Assembly: GCA_020633465.1 (NCBI GenBank)
Contig: JACKDN010000043.1
Span: forward strand, 1 to 51,582
Source: Myxococcales bacterium
GTDB lineage: Bacteria; Myxococcota_A; Bradymonadia; UBA7976; UBA1532
Direction: 5' to 3'
DNA length: 51,582 nucleotides
The notes below the pieces were generated by a model. That model was not told where the DNA came from. It searched no databases and worked only from the letters and a program-made list of their open reading frames with translations. Made by a program: the position numbers and the translations under genes. Positions 33,306 to 41,637 of the stretch are shown piece after piece; within the stretch, counting starts at the first letter, position 1, and the number at the start of each line of letters is the position of its first letter.

Positions 33306-34022
33306 ATGCCGATTCGCATCTCGAAGCACGGCCTCACGCCGTGCCCTGCGTGCCGTACGCACGTCCGCGCCCAGGGGCGCGGGGCGGCGGCGGCCTGTCC
33401 CTTCTGTGGCGCGAGCCTCGCCGGCGCGGCGCGCGCGCCGGCGCTCAGCGGGCGCTCGGCCGCCCTGGCCGCGGGCCTGCTGTCGCTGGGCATCGCCGCC
33501 TGCGACGACGACGCCGACGGCGGCGGCGGCGCGGACGCGCAGCCCCGCGACGCGGTGGTGCAGGACGGCACCGCGGGCGACGACGCCGCGGCCCGGGACG
33601 CCGCCGCGCCGGTCGACGCGTCGCACCGCGACGCCGCCGTGCGCCAGGACGCGATGCCGGTCGCCGACGCCGCGCCCACGGCCGACCAGGGGCCCGAGCC
33701 CGACGCCGGCACGCCCGCCGACGCCGCGCCGCCCGCCGACCTGGGCGCCCCCGACCCCGACAGCGGCATGGCGGTGCCCCTGTACGGCATCCCGCCCGGC
33801 GACTTCGGCGTCTCGGCCGACGCCGAGGCGGCCGACGCCGGCGCCCAGCAGCAGGATCTGGGCGCCGTCGTGCCGCTGTACGGCATCCCGCCCATCGAGG
33901 ATCCCGACGCCGCGCCGCCCGCCGCGGACGCGGGCACGTCGGACGCCGCGCCCCAGGAGCCCGACTTCGGCGGCGGCGTCGTGCCGCTCTACGGCATCCC
34001 GCCCTCGCCCGACGAGCGGTGA
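33306..34022 (+). CDS. Zinc-ribbon/lipobox protein with three VPLYGIPP repeats; candidate maturase substrate
   Basis: A 238-aa protein. The N-terminus has a CPAC...CPFC zinc-ribbon pattern (C13, C16, C31, C34), then a hydrophobic stretch ending in a lipobox (LSLGIAAC, C66), an unusually late position for a lipid signal. Beyond lies an Asp/Ala-rich spacer with three perfect copies of VPLYGIPP at residues 157-164, 189-196 and 226-233, preceded by a D-x-G context and followed by acidic residues. Nothing else in the tail is conserved. GGGGAG lies 5 bp before the ATG. The stop overlaps the start of the radical SAM/SPASM gene (GTGA). I infer that the repeats are the sites it modifies. Confidence 0.8.
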   Translation: MPIRISKHGLTPCPACRTHVRAQGRGAAAACPFCGASLAGAARAPALSGRSAALAAGLLSLGIAACDDDADGGGGADAQPRDAVVQDGTAGDDAAARDAAAPVDASHRDAAVRQDAMPVADAAPTADQGPEPDAGTPADAAPPADLGAPDPDSGMAVPLYGIPPGDFGVSADAEAADAGAQQQDLGAVVPLYGIPPIEDPDAAPPAADAGTSDAAPQEPDFGGGVVPLYGIPPSPDER

Positions 34023-35398
34023 AGCCCGAGGCCCCTCGCCCGCCTCTGGGTGCGACGCCCGAGGCCGCGCCGCGGCTGGTGCGCCAGGGCACCGCGGCCG
34101 ACCGGGCCGAGCCCCACCCGCTGTACTGCGTCTGGGAGATCACGCTCGCCTGTGACCTGGGCTGCAAGCACTGCGGCTCGCGCGCCGGCCCCCAGCGCGA
34201 GGGCGAGCTGACCACCGCGCAATGCCTGGACGTCGTCGACCAGCTGGCCGATCTGGGCTTCCGCGAGGTGACGCTCATCGGGGGCGAGGCCTACCTGCGC
34301 GAGGACTGGGATCAGATCGCCGCGGCCATCCGCCGCAAGGGCATGCTGTGCGGCATCACCACCGGCGCGCGCAACCTGGACGCCGAGCGGGTGGCGCGGG
34401 CGGTCGACGCGGGGGTGTCGAACATCTCGGTCAGCATCGACGGGCTCGAGCGCACGCACGACGCGCAGCGCGGGGCGCCGGGCAGCTGGCGGGCGGCCGT
34501 CGAGGCCAGCCGACGCATCGCGGCGACGCCCATCCGGCTGTCGACCAACACGCAGGTGAACCGGCTGTCGCTGCCCGAGCTGTGCGGCCTGGCCGATCTG
34601 CTGGTCGAGCTGGGCAGCCGCGCGTGGCAGGTGCAGCTGACCGTGCCGATGGGGCGCGGCGCCGACCGGCCCGACCTGCCGCTGCAGCCCTACGAGCTGC
34701 TCGAGTTCTTCCCGCTGCTGGACTGGCTGAAGACCACGCGGCTCGATCCGGCGGGCGTCACGCTGTTCCCGGGCAACAACGTCGGCTACTTCGGGCCCTA
34801 CGAGGCGCGGCTGCGCTACGGCGGCGCGCAGGGCGCGCACTGGAGCGGCTGCGGCGCGGGCAAGTGGTGCATCGGGCTCGAGGCGGACGGGGCGATCAAG
34901 GCCTGCCCTTCGCTGCCCACCGACGACTGGACCGGCGGGCGGCTGCCCGAGGCGCGGCTGGAGCCGACGCTGCGGGAGGCGCCCGAGCTGACGCACCTGA
35001 AGAACCGCACGGTCGACGACCTGTGGGGCTTCTGCCGCGACTGCTACTACGCCGACGTGTGCAAGGCCGGCTGCACCTGGACCTCGCAGTGCATCCTGGG
35101 CAAGCCGGGCAACAACCCCTACTGCATCCACCGGGCGATGGACTTCGAGCGCCGCGGCCTGCGCGAGCGGCTGACGCACGCGGCGCCGGCGCCCGGGCGG
35201 CCCTTCGATCACGGGCGATTCGCGCTGAGCGTCGAGGACATGCCCGCCGCGGAAGGTCCGCTGACCATCGGCGGCCGGTCGCTCGAGGACGTGGCGGCCG
35301 TGAAGTGGGACGCGGGCGGCGTGTGGACCGAGGATGAGCTGCGGCACGTGCTGCGCCGCATCGGCCGCCGCGAGCCCGTCGTCACGATCGAGGGTTAG
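34019..35398 (+). CDS. Radical SAM/SPASM-domain maturase-like protein
   Basis: A 459-aa radical S-adenosylmethionine enzyme. The iron-sulfur motif CDLGCKHC (C45, C49, C52) opens a TIM-barrel with GGEAYLREDW and SVSIDGLE. The C-terminal SPASM domain has CIGLEADGAIKAC, then CRDCYYADVCKAGC (exactly Cx2Cx5Cx3C) and further Cys, enough for two auxiliary clusters. SPASM enzymes mostly modify ribosomal peptides, for example thioether, cyclophane or decarboxylation chemistry. About 60 extra C-terminal residues do not match the core. The GTG at 34019 overlaps the repeat-protein stop, so the two are coupled. Its end overlaps that of the convergent paaN by 17 bp. Confidence 0.88.
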   Translation: MKPEAPRPPLGATPEAAPRLVRQGTAADRAEPHPLYCVWEITLACDLGCKHCGSRAGPQREGELTTAQCLDVVDQLADLGFREVTLIGGEAYLREDWDQIAAAIRRKGMLCGITTGARNLDAERVARAVDAGVSNISVSIDGLERTHDAQRGAPGSWRAAVEASRRIAATPIRLSTNTQVNRLSLPELCGLADLLVELGSRAWQVQLTVPMGRGADRPDLPLQPYELLEFFPLLDWLKTTRLDPAGVTLFPGNNVGYFGPYEARLRYGGAQGAHWSGCGAGKWCIGLEADGAIKACPSLPTDDWTGGRLPEARLEPTLREAPELTHLKNRTVDDLWGFCRDCYYADVCKAGCTWTSQCILGKPGNNPYCIHRAMDFERRGLRERLTHAAPAPGRPFDHGRFALSVEDMPAAEGPLTIGGRSLEDVAAVKWDAGGVWTEDELRHVLRRIGRREPVVTIEG

Positions 35399-37073
35399 CT
35401 GACCCGCTCACTTCGACCTTCGACTGCACGACACGGAAGCGGCGGGCGACGAACGCCAGGTCGGTGAGGCACGCGGTGCCGGCCGGGTTCAGGCCGGTGA
35501 CGTGGAAGTCGCTGAAGGCCGCGGTGAAGTTGATCGGCAGGTGGCGCACCAGGTTGACGCCCACCGAGGCGCCGGCGGCGGCGAAGGCGTCCAGCGTGCG
35601 GTCGAGGAAGGCCTCGTCGATCGTGTAGGCGTAGGACGCGATGGCGCCGTGGTCGCGGGCGTCGGCGGTGGCGCCGGCGAGGGCCGCGTCGCGGTCGGGG
35701 GCGCGGATGACGAAGGCCATCGGCCCGAAGTGCTCGCGCTGGGCGAGGGCGCGGTCATCCGCGTCGAGCTGCAGGATCAGCGGCGTCGCCGTGCGGGCGT
35801 TGGGGAAGTCGGGGTGGGCGTACGGCGCCGACGGGCGCAGCACCGGGTGCCCCTCGTCCGCGAGCGCCGTGATCGCGTCCAGGGTGCGCGGATCGTGGAT
35901 CGCGCCGCAGAGGCCGGCGGCCACGGCGGGATCCGCGACCCAGGCGTCGACCGCGGCCACGAGGCGCGACACCACCTGCTCGAAGGGCACGACGCCGCCC
36001 GGCGTGCGGACGCCCTCGGCGGGCACCCAGAGGTTCTGCGGCGACGTGCACATCTGCGCCGAGAACAGGCACAGGCCGTGGGCGACCGCCCGCAGCACCG
36101 CGTCGAGGTCGTCCGCCGACTCGAGCACGACGGCGTTGCAGCCCGCCGTCTCGGTGTAGACCTGCAGGTACGCGAAGGCGCGCTCGAGGTGGGCGCCGAA
36201 GGTCTGGCCGCCGGTGAAGTCGACGATGGCCGCCGCCGGGTGCCGCAGCAGATGCTCGCCCACGGGTTCGTCGCGCGTGTCGACGGCGAGGGTCAGCAGG
36301 TTCGCGTCGAAGCCCGCCTCGCGCAGCAGGTCGCGGCCCGTGCGCACCGCCATCGCCACCGGCAGGATCGTCGCCGGGTGCGGCTTCACCACCACCGGGT
36401 TGCCGCACGCGAGGTTGGCCAGGATGGCCGGGTAGGCGTTCCAGGCGGGGTAGGTGCCGCAGGCGAAGACGACCGCGACGCCCACCGGGCGCAGGCGGTA
36501 GCGCTTCTGCAGGCGCGCCTCGGGGCCGCGGCCGAAGGCGCGGCGGTAGTCGGCCGACGCCGGCACCTGCGCCATCGCGACGTGGGCCATCGCCAGCGCC
36601 TCGAGCCCGCGATCGAGGCTGTTCGCGCCGCTGCCCGCGAAGGCGGTCAGGAAACCCTGCCCGGTCGTGTGCATCGTTGCGTAGGCGTTGGCGAAGACGT
36701 CCGCGGCCCAGCGGGTGAGCAGCTCGGCGCACAGGCCCACCCGCTGCGCCGGCTCGACGTCGGCCCAGGCGGCGCCGGCGCGCCGCGCGGCGTCCATGAT
36801 CGCGTCCGCGTCGCCGCGCGGATAGGTCACGCCGAGGGCCTCGCCGGTCAGCGGCGACACCTCGCCGCCGACGTCGCCCACCGGCCCGGGCACCTCGATC
36901 GAGAAGGGGCGCCCCAGCAGCGCCTCGAAGGCCGCGCGCCCCGCGGCGTGCGCGCCGTCCGGGTGGTGCTTGCCGCTGGGCGACTCGACGAAGGGCGACC
37001 ACGCGCCGCGCTCGGCGTTGGCCTGCGCCGCGCGCTCGATCAGCGCCGCGTGCTTCGCGAACCAGTCGGTCAT
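35382..37073 (-). CDS. paaN: PaaN-type aldehyde dehydrogenase (phenylacetate degradation)
   Basis: A 563-aa aldehyde dehydrogenase of the PaaN type (MTDWFAKHAALIERAA, WSPFVESPSGKHHPDG, GAGRAAFEALLGRPF-like opening). The active-site Cys is in SAQMCTSPQNLWVP and a catalytic Glu candidate in YTETAG; the cofactor site region is AYPAILANLACGNPVVVKPH. PaaN oxidises an aldehyde from ring cleavage of phenylacetyl-CoA. It is the last gene of a three-gene operon with a carotenoid oxygenase and a lipocalin-like protein. No other paa gene is present, so the natural substrate may be an aldehyde made by the oxygenase. Confidence 0.88.
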   Translation of the reverse strand: MTDWFAKHAALIERAAQANAERGAWSPFVESPSGKHHPDGAHAAGRAAFEALLGRPFSIEVPGPVGDVGGEVSPLTGEALGVTYPRGDADAIMDAARRAGAAWADVEPAQRVGLCAELLTRWAADVFANAYATMHTTGQGFLTAFAGSGANSLDRGLEALAMAHVAMAQVPASADYRRAFGRGPEARLQKRYRLRPVGVAVVFACGTYPAWNAYPAILANLACGNPVVVKPHPATILPVAMAVRTGRDLLREAGFDANLLTLAVDTRDEPVGEHLLRHPAAAIVDFTGGQTFGAHLERAFAYLQVYTETAGCNAVVLESADDLDAVLRAVAHGLCLFSAQMCTSPQNLWVPAEGVRTPGGVVPFEQVVSRLVAAVDAWVADPAVAAGLCGAIHDPRTLDAITALADEGHPVLRPSAPYAHPDFPNARTATPLILQLDADDRALAQREHFGPMAFVIRAPDRDAALAGATADARDHGAIASYAYTIDEAFLDRTLDAFAAAGASVGVNLVRHLPINFTAAFSDFHVTGLNPAGTACLTDLAFVARRFRVVQSKVEVSGSANPRS

Positions 37074-37513
37074 CGGGTGTCCTCCGCGCGGCGCCAGCTC
37101 AGCCGCCAGGTAGCCGCGCCGCCGCGAGTGGGCGCGGCGTAGCTGAGCTCGATGCCGGTCGGCGTGCGCCGCACGCGCCGCCGCAGGGTCTGTCCGACCA
37201 CCTCGGGCACCAGCGCCAGCTCGACGGTGTGCGCCACCTCGTCGCCCTCCAGCCGCCAGCGGCCGGCGTAGCTGAGGTAGCTGTCGAAGGCGGCCGCCTT
37301 GGCCGCGGGATCGGCGCCCGCCGCCGTCTCGAGCCCCGCGGCGCCCAACGGCGCGCGCGCGCCCGCCGACAGCACCGCGCTCATCCACCCGTCGGCCGCG
37401 TAGACGACCAGCCCCTGCGCGTCCGGCCCGAAGGGCTCGACCGGCGGCCGCCCCGCGCGCTCGACGACGAAGCGCTCGAGCCGCCAGGCGCCGACCAGCT
37501 CGTCCGCGGTCAC
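37070..37513 (-). CDS. Lipocalin-like domain protein
   Basis: A 147-aa protein of the lipocalin-like type: LVGAWRLERFVVERAGRPP, FGPDAQGLVVYAADGWMSAV, and the YLSYAGRWRLEGDEVAHTVE segment. These are small beta-barrels that bind hydrophobic ligands or catalyse simple reactions on them. Its GTG overlaps the stop of the carotenoid oxygenase (GTGA) and its own stop overlaps the ATG of paaN (ATGA), so the three genes are tightly coupled. A role in handling an apolar intermediate is inferred. Confidence 0.72.
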   Translation of the reverse strand: MTADELVGAWRLERFVVERAGRPPVEPFGPDAQGLVVYAADGWMSAVLSAGARAPLGAAGLETAAGADPAAKAAAFDSYLSYAGRWRLEGDEVAHTVELALVPEVVGQTLRRRVRRTPTGIELSYAAPTRGGAATWRLSWRRAEDTR

Positions 37514-38985
37514 GCGCCCGGCGCCCACGCCGCGTGGAAGCCCGCCGGCACGCGCCGCGGCAACTTCACCTTGGCCACCGGCCCGGCCTCGACGTCGCGC
37601 GCGTCGAACACCCAGCACGCGCTCGACCAGTCCTTCACGTCGGTCACGAAGGTCAAGAGCCAGCCGTCGTCCTCGTCCGTCGCGCCCGGCCGTGGCGCGA
37701 AGGGCGCCTCGCTGCCGTACACCCCCTCGCCGTAGCGATAGCGCGTCGCCGAGCCGTCGGTCAGGTCGTACTTCACCAGCGCGTCGAAGGTGGCCGGCAC
37801 GGCGTGGGGGATCTGCTGGTGCCACGCCCAGCGGTTGCGCCGCCCGAGCGCGCCCGGCGCGATCATCGGGAACTCGGTGTGCGCGTCGTCCAGCGGGCCC
37901 TCCTGCGTCTCGCCGGTGCGCAGGTTCATCGCCCAGCGGTACAGGTTGGCGTGGATGGCCAGGCCCGACAGCATCGAGCCCAGCTTGCCGTCGCGCGGAT
38001 CGGGGTGCAGGTGCAGATCGGGCTGCCGGCACCCCAGCATCACCACCCAGTCGCCGTCCTCCCAGCAGTTGACGACGTGCAGCATGTAGCAGGGCGCGAA
38101 CTCGAACCAGCGCACGTCGGCGCCGTCGCCGAAGCGCGGGATGACGCCGTAGCGGGTGGGCACGTCGTCGTGGAACAGGGGCACGCGCTTGCCGGTTCGG
38201 CGGAACAGGTCGTCATCGAAGAAGACCGGAAAGTCGTGCAGGATCGAGTAGTTCGGCGTGACGCCCAGGTCGTGCGGGCGGCGCGGGCCGGGCAGCTCGA
38301 CGTCGGCGCGGTGCACGCTGCCGTCGGGGCGCACGACGCCGTACCACATGAAGGGCGGCTTCAGGCCGTAGCCGAAGAAGACGAAGTCGCCGGTGGCCGG
38401 ATCGACCTTGCTGTGGGCCGAGATCGGCACCTTCAGCGCGCCGTCGAAGGTCTCGACGCCGCGCGTCTCGAGCGTGCGCGGGTCGAGCGCGTAGGGCCGC
38501 CCCGACTCGTACCACAGCGCCAGCGCCTGCCCGTCGCGCACGATGAGATCGGTGTTGGCGGTGTCCTTCAGCGGGCCGCCGGGCAGCGAGAAGTCGAACG
38601 GCCCGAGGACGCCGGGCCAGACGGCGGCGCCCTGCTCGCCCTCGGTCTGCCAGCCGCGCGTGCGCACGTAGCGGTTGCGGTAGCGCGCGCGGCCGTCTTC
38701 GAAGTGGACGCCGTGCACCATGCCGTCGCCGTCGAACCAGTGATAGCGGTTCAGCGGCGCGAAGCGCGGGTTGGGGCCGTTGCGCAGGTAGCTGCCGAAC
38801 AGGTCGCGCGGCAGCTCGCCCAAGACGGGCAGATCGTCCGCCTCGACCTCGTCCACCACCGGCGCGTACAGGCCGTGCAGGTAGGGGTTGTCGATGGCCT
38901 CGATCCAGTCGGGCGCGCCGGTCGGGCGCGCGCCCGCGGGCGACAACGTCTTGGCGTAGCGGCGCGTGATGGGCAGGTCGGTCAT
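37510..38985 (-). CDS. Carotenoid oxygenase family (RPE65/CCD) enzyme
   Basis: A 491-aa non-haem iron dioxygenase that cleaves carotenoid-type or stilbene double bonds into aldehydes. The four iron-binding His are visible: H191 (SAHSKVDP), H250 (SILHDFP), H303 (CYMLHVVNCWED) and H484 (GFHAAW). FDGDGMVHGVHF and NPYLHGLYAPV also match the family. The ATG at 38985 is the first of the operon. The downstream lipocalin-like and PaaN-type genes could bind and oxidise the aldehyde product. Substrate is not predictable from the sequence. Confidence 0.92.
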   Translation of the reverse strand: MTDLPITRRYAKTLSPAGARPTGAPDWIEAIDNPYLHGLYAPVVDEVEADDLPVLGELPRDLFGSYLRNGPNPRFAPLNRYHWFDGDGMVHGVHFEDGRARYRNRYVRTRGWQTEGEQGAAVWPGVLGPFDFSLPGGPLKDTANTDLIVRDGQALALWYESGRPYALDPRTLETRGVETFDGALKVPISAHSKVDPATGDFVFFGYGLKPPFMWYGVVRPDGSVHRADVELPGPRRPHDLGVTPNYSILHDFPVFFDDDLFRRTGKRVPLFHDDVPTRYGVIPRFGDGADVRWFEFAPCYMLHVVNCWEDGDWVVMLGCRQPDLHLHPDPRDGKLGSMLSGLAIHANLYRWAMNLRTGETQEGPLDDAHTEFPMIAPGALGRRNRWAWHQQIPHAVPATFDALVKYDLTDGSATRYRYGEGVYGSEAPFAPRPGATDEDDGWLLTFVTDVKDWSSACWVFDARDVEAGPVAKVKLPRRVPAGFHAAWAPGA

Positions 38986-39046
38986 GGGGCCTCCGTGCAG
39001 ACGCCCAGCCTGCGCGAGGGCGCGGCGCGACGCAACCGGCGGCGGG

Positions 39047-39952
39047 TCAGGGGCTCGGCGCGGCCTCGAGGGCGGCCTTCAGGAGGGTCAGCTGCTCGAC
39101 CGAGAAGTCGCGAGCGCAGCTGCTGGTGTTCCCATCGAACAGCGCCGGCGTGATGGTGCCGTCGTCCTCCACCGCGCCCGGCACGCCGTGCGCGTGGGCG
39201 AAGCCGCTCGCCATCCGATGGTCGATGATCAGGTCGCTGGCCCCGAGGTTGATGGAGCGCTTGATGTACCTGACGTTCAGGAACATCGTCGGCGTCGGCG
39301 TCGCCGGGTAGCTGACCGGGCCGAAGGGCGGGTCGGCCGGCCGCGGATCGGCGGTGATGTGGTCGCCGATGAAGATGTAGCCCGATCCGGCCGCCCCGCC
39401 CGGGCGCCGCTCCATGCGCGGCAGGAAGACGACGTTGACCACGCCCGCGCCCCCGCGCCCATAGACGTCGATCAGGTCGTACAGGGGCGGGTTCTCGGCG
39501 TACAGCCGGTCCGCCTCGAAGGCCGGGTTGCTGGGCTGGGCGGTCGGCCAGTCGACCTCCAGCGTCCGCTCGACGCGATCCGGGTCGGTCTCGTAGAGCC
39601 AGTCCACCGGGATGGCGATGGGCGCGTGGCGCAGCACCAGCTTCAGCCCGTACCGGTCGAAGAAGCGGCGCATCTTGCCCAGGAACTCGGGCACCTTCTT
39701 CTTGGTGTCGGGGTGATAGAAGACGCGCAGCGTCCGCTCGAGGCCGGCCAGCGGCGCGCCCGGCACGGGCGGGCAGTCGTCTTCGCTGGCCTTCGGCTGC
39801 TCGAACCACCGCTCGAAGTCGTCCGGATCGCCCGGCGTACCGGGGAAGCTCGCGGCCGCCTTCAGCGTGCCCGGCACGTAGGGCTCGGGCCGCTCGTCCT
39901 CGGCGCAGCCGACCAGCGCGGCCAGCAGCGCCAGCGTCGTCAGCCGGCTCAT
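39047..39952 (-). CDS. Lipoprotein of unknown function
   Basis: A 301-aa predicted lipoprotein (MSRLTTLALLAALVGC). Its ATG overlaps the stop of the SDR gene (ATGA), so the two are coupled. The central part has LRVFYHPDTKKKVPEFLGKM and FFDRYGLKLVLRHAPIAIP, and later DVYGRGGAGVVNVVFLPR. The general layout recalls secreted metalloprotease-like proteins, but no zinc motif is intact (see rejected items). A family could not be assigned. Confidence 0.72.
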   Translation of the reverse strand: MSRLTTLALLAALVGCAEDERPEPYVPGTLKAAASFPGTPGDPDDFERWFEQPKASEDDCPPVPGAPLAGLERTLRVFYHPDTKKKVPEFLGKMRRFFDRYGLKLVLRHAPIAIPVDWLYETDPDRVERTLEVDWPTAQPSNPAFEADRLYAENPPLYDLIDVYGRGGAGVVNVVFLPRMERRPGGAAGSGYIFIGDHITADPRPADPPFGPVSYPATPTPTMFLNVRYIKRSINLGASDLIIDHRMASGFAHAHGVPGAVEDDGTITPALFDGNTSSCARDFSVEQLTLLKAALEAAPSP

Positions 39953-40857
39953 GCGTCCTCCACCAGCAGCGGCTTGAGCTGCTCGAACTCGTCTTGCACC
40001 GAGGTCGGCACGATGAAGCCCGCCGTGCGTCGGATGTCGTCGGCGTGCGCCACGACGTCCTCGACGCTGGGCGGCTCACCGCCCGCGAACCAGCCCGGGG
40101 TCAGGCCGACGAACACCCGCGCCACGCGGCCCGCGCCCACCGAGAACACCTCGTGCGTGACGTCGCAGGCCTCGCTGCACAGCCACGCGACCACCGGGCT
40201 GACGTGCGCGGGGTCGAAGGGATCCATCATCGCGCCGAAGACCGGCGCGGTCATGCGGGTGCGGGCGATGGGCGCGACCACGTTCGACCAGATGCCGTGG
40301 CGCTCGCCCTCGACCGCCAGCACGTTCGACAGCCCCACCAGCCCCATCTTGGCCGCGCCGTAGGCGCTCTGGCCGAAGTTGCCGAACAGCCCCGAGGCCG
40401 AGGCGGTGAGCACGATGCGGCCGTAGCCGCGCGCCTTCATCACCTCGAAGGCCGGGCGCGTGACGTGGAAGGCGCCCTTCAGGTGCACCGCCAGCACCGC
40501 GTCGAGATCCTCGGGCGTCACCTTCGGAAACGAGCGATCACGCAGGATGCCCGCGTTGTGCACCACCGCGTCCACCTGCCCGAAGGCGTCGAGCGCCGTC
40601 TGCACGATGGCCGCGCCGCCCTCGGGCGTCGCCACCGAGTCGTAGCTGGCCACCGCCTCGCCGCCCGCGGCGCGGATCGCGTTGACGACGTCGTCGGCCG
40701 GCGACGCGTCCGCGCCGTCCCCGTCCGTCGCGCCGCCCACGTCGTTGACGACCACGCGCGCCCCCCGAGACGCCAGCAGCAGCGCGTGGCTGCGCCCCAG
40801 CCCACGGCCCGCGCCGGTGACGATCACGGCGCGTCCGTCGAAGCGAACCTCACTCAT
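39949..40857 (-). CDS. Short-chain dehydrogenase/reductase (3-hydroxyacyl-CoA dehydrogenase-like)
   Basis: A 302-aa SDR. It has the cofactor motif VIVTGAGRGLGRSHA, an Asp in VVNDVGG fitting NAD preference, HNAGILRD, and the catalytic Ser-Tyr-Lys in TASASGLFGNFGQSAYGAAK. The overall form resembles the dehydrogenase part of peroxisomal multifunctional enzyme type 2 (fatty-acid beta-oxidation). GGGGGGAGG precedes the ATG at 40857. It is divergent from the TetR gene, which may control it, and is followed by a coupled lipoprotein gene. Confidence 0.9.
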   Translation of the reverse strand: MSEVRFDGRAVIVTGAGRGLGRSHALLLASRGARVVVNDVGGATDGDGADASPADDVVNAIRAAGGEAVASYDSVATPEGGAAIVQTALDAFGQVDAVVHNAGILRDRSFPKVTPEDLDAVLAVHLKGAFHVTRPAFEVMKARGYGRIVLTASASGLFGNFGQSAYGAAKMGLVGLSNVLAVEGERHGIWSNVVAPIARTRMTAPVFGAMMDPFDPAHVSPVVAWLCSEACDVTHEVFSVGAGRVARVFVGLTPGWFAGGEPPSVEDVVAHADDIRRTAGFIVPTSVQDEFEQLKPLLVEDA

Positions 40858-41020
40858 GCCTCCCCCCGATTGCCCTGCCCCTCGGCCGCATCATGGCGCG
40901 TCCGACCGGGCGGGAAAAGTCCGACGTCCCTGCCCGGATCACGCCGGTCGGTCCGCCTGCCTCGCGGGCCCGTCCCGGCGCGTCGCGGACCAGCCGCGAC
41001 TTGACGCGAACGACCAAGCT

Positions 41021-41034
41021 AGCGAATACTCGCT
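41021..41034. promoter_or_regulatory. Palindrome in the promoter of the TetR gene
   Basis: AGCGA-ATAC-TCGCT is a perfect 14-bp palindrome 19 bp before the TetR GTG. A TTGACG at 41001-41006 with AATACT 18 bp downstream could be the promoter, so the palindrome would cover the -10 element. That is the usual position of an autorepression operator for a TetR protein, and it may also affect the divergent SDR gene. Confidence 0.6.
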
Positions 41035-41052
41035 TGCCAACGGGAGGACGCC

Positions 41053-41637
41053 GTGGCCCGCCAACGCCTCAGCTCGACCGAACGCCGCGCGCAGATCGCC
41101 GAGGCCGCGCTGCGGCTGCTCGCCGAGCGGGGCGCGCGCGGGCTGACCGCGGCGGCGCTGGGCGCCGAGGTCGGGCTGAAAGATGCCAGTCTCTTCAAGC
41201 ACTTCAGCGACATGGGCGCCATCGTCGCCGCGGCGGTCGATCGGTTCGAGGCGTGGCTGACCGACAGCCTCGACCGGCCCGAGGCCGAGCCCCTCGCGCG
41301 CCTGGGCGGCTTCTTCGTCCACCGCCAGGCGCTGCTGCGGGCGCGCCCCGAGATCCTGCGCCTGGCCTTCGACGATCGCCTGGTCGAGGCCGCCGCGCCC
41401 ACCGACCGCGATCGCGTCCGCGCCATCCTCGCGCGCTCCCGCGCCCTGATCCTCGACTGCCTGACCGCCGCCCGCGCCGCCGGCGCCGTCCGGGCCGACG
41501 TGCCCCTCGAGGCGTTGCAATGGACCGTGATGGGCGCCATGCGCGGCGCCGCCCTGCACCCCGACCCCCCGCCGCCCGACGCGGTCTGGGCGGACATCCT
41601 GACGTTGATCTCACCCCCCGACGGAGACGACCGATGA
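41053..41637 (+). CDS. TetR family transcriptional regulator
   Basis: A 194-aa TetR-type repressor. The N-terminal helix-turn-helix is intact (RRAQIAEAALRLLAERGARG, then LTAAALGAEVGLKDASLFKH). The variable C-terminal domain has hydrophobic helices for ligand binding and dimerisation. The GTG at 41053 has CGGGAGGACGCC upstream. It is coupled to the cupin gene (ATGA) and lies opposite the SDR/lipoprotein operon, with a palindrome at its own promoter. The ligand is unknown, perhaps an acyl compound given the SDR. Confidence 0.9.
   Translation: MARQRLSSTERRAQIAEAALRLLAERGARGLTAAALGAEVGLKDASLFKHFSDMGAIVAAAVDRFEAWLTDSLDRPEAEPLARLGGFFVHRQALLRARPEILRLAFDDRLVEAAAPTDRDRVRAILARSRALILDCLTAARAAGAVRADVPLEALQWTVMGAMRGAALHPDPPPPDAVWADILTLISPPDGDDR

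Noticed and set aside
33445..35347. Long minus-strand frames opposite the repeat protein and radical SAM gene.
   Set aside because: Arg/Ala-rich antisense shadows; the plus strand shows the CxxxCxxC and SPASM motifs.
39047..39952. Possible zinc metalloprotease motif in the lipoprotein (DHRMASGFAHAHGVPG region).
   Set aside because: The pattern does not fit HExxH and has no catalytic Glu; left unassigned.
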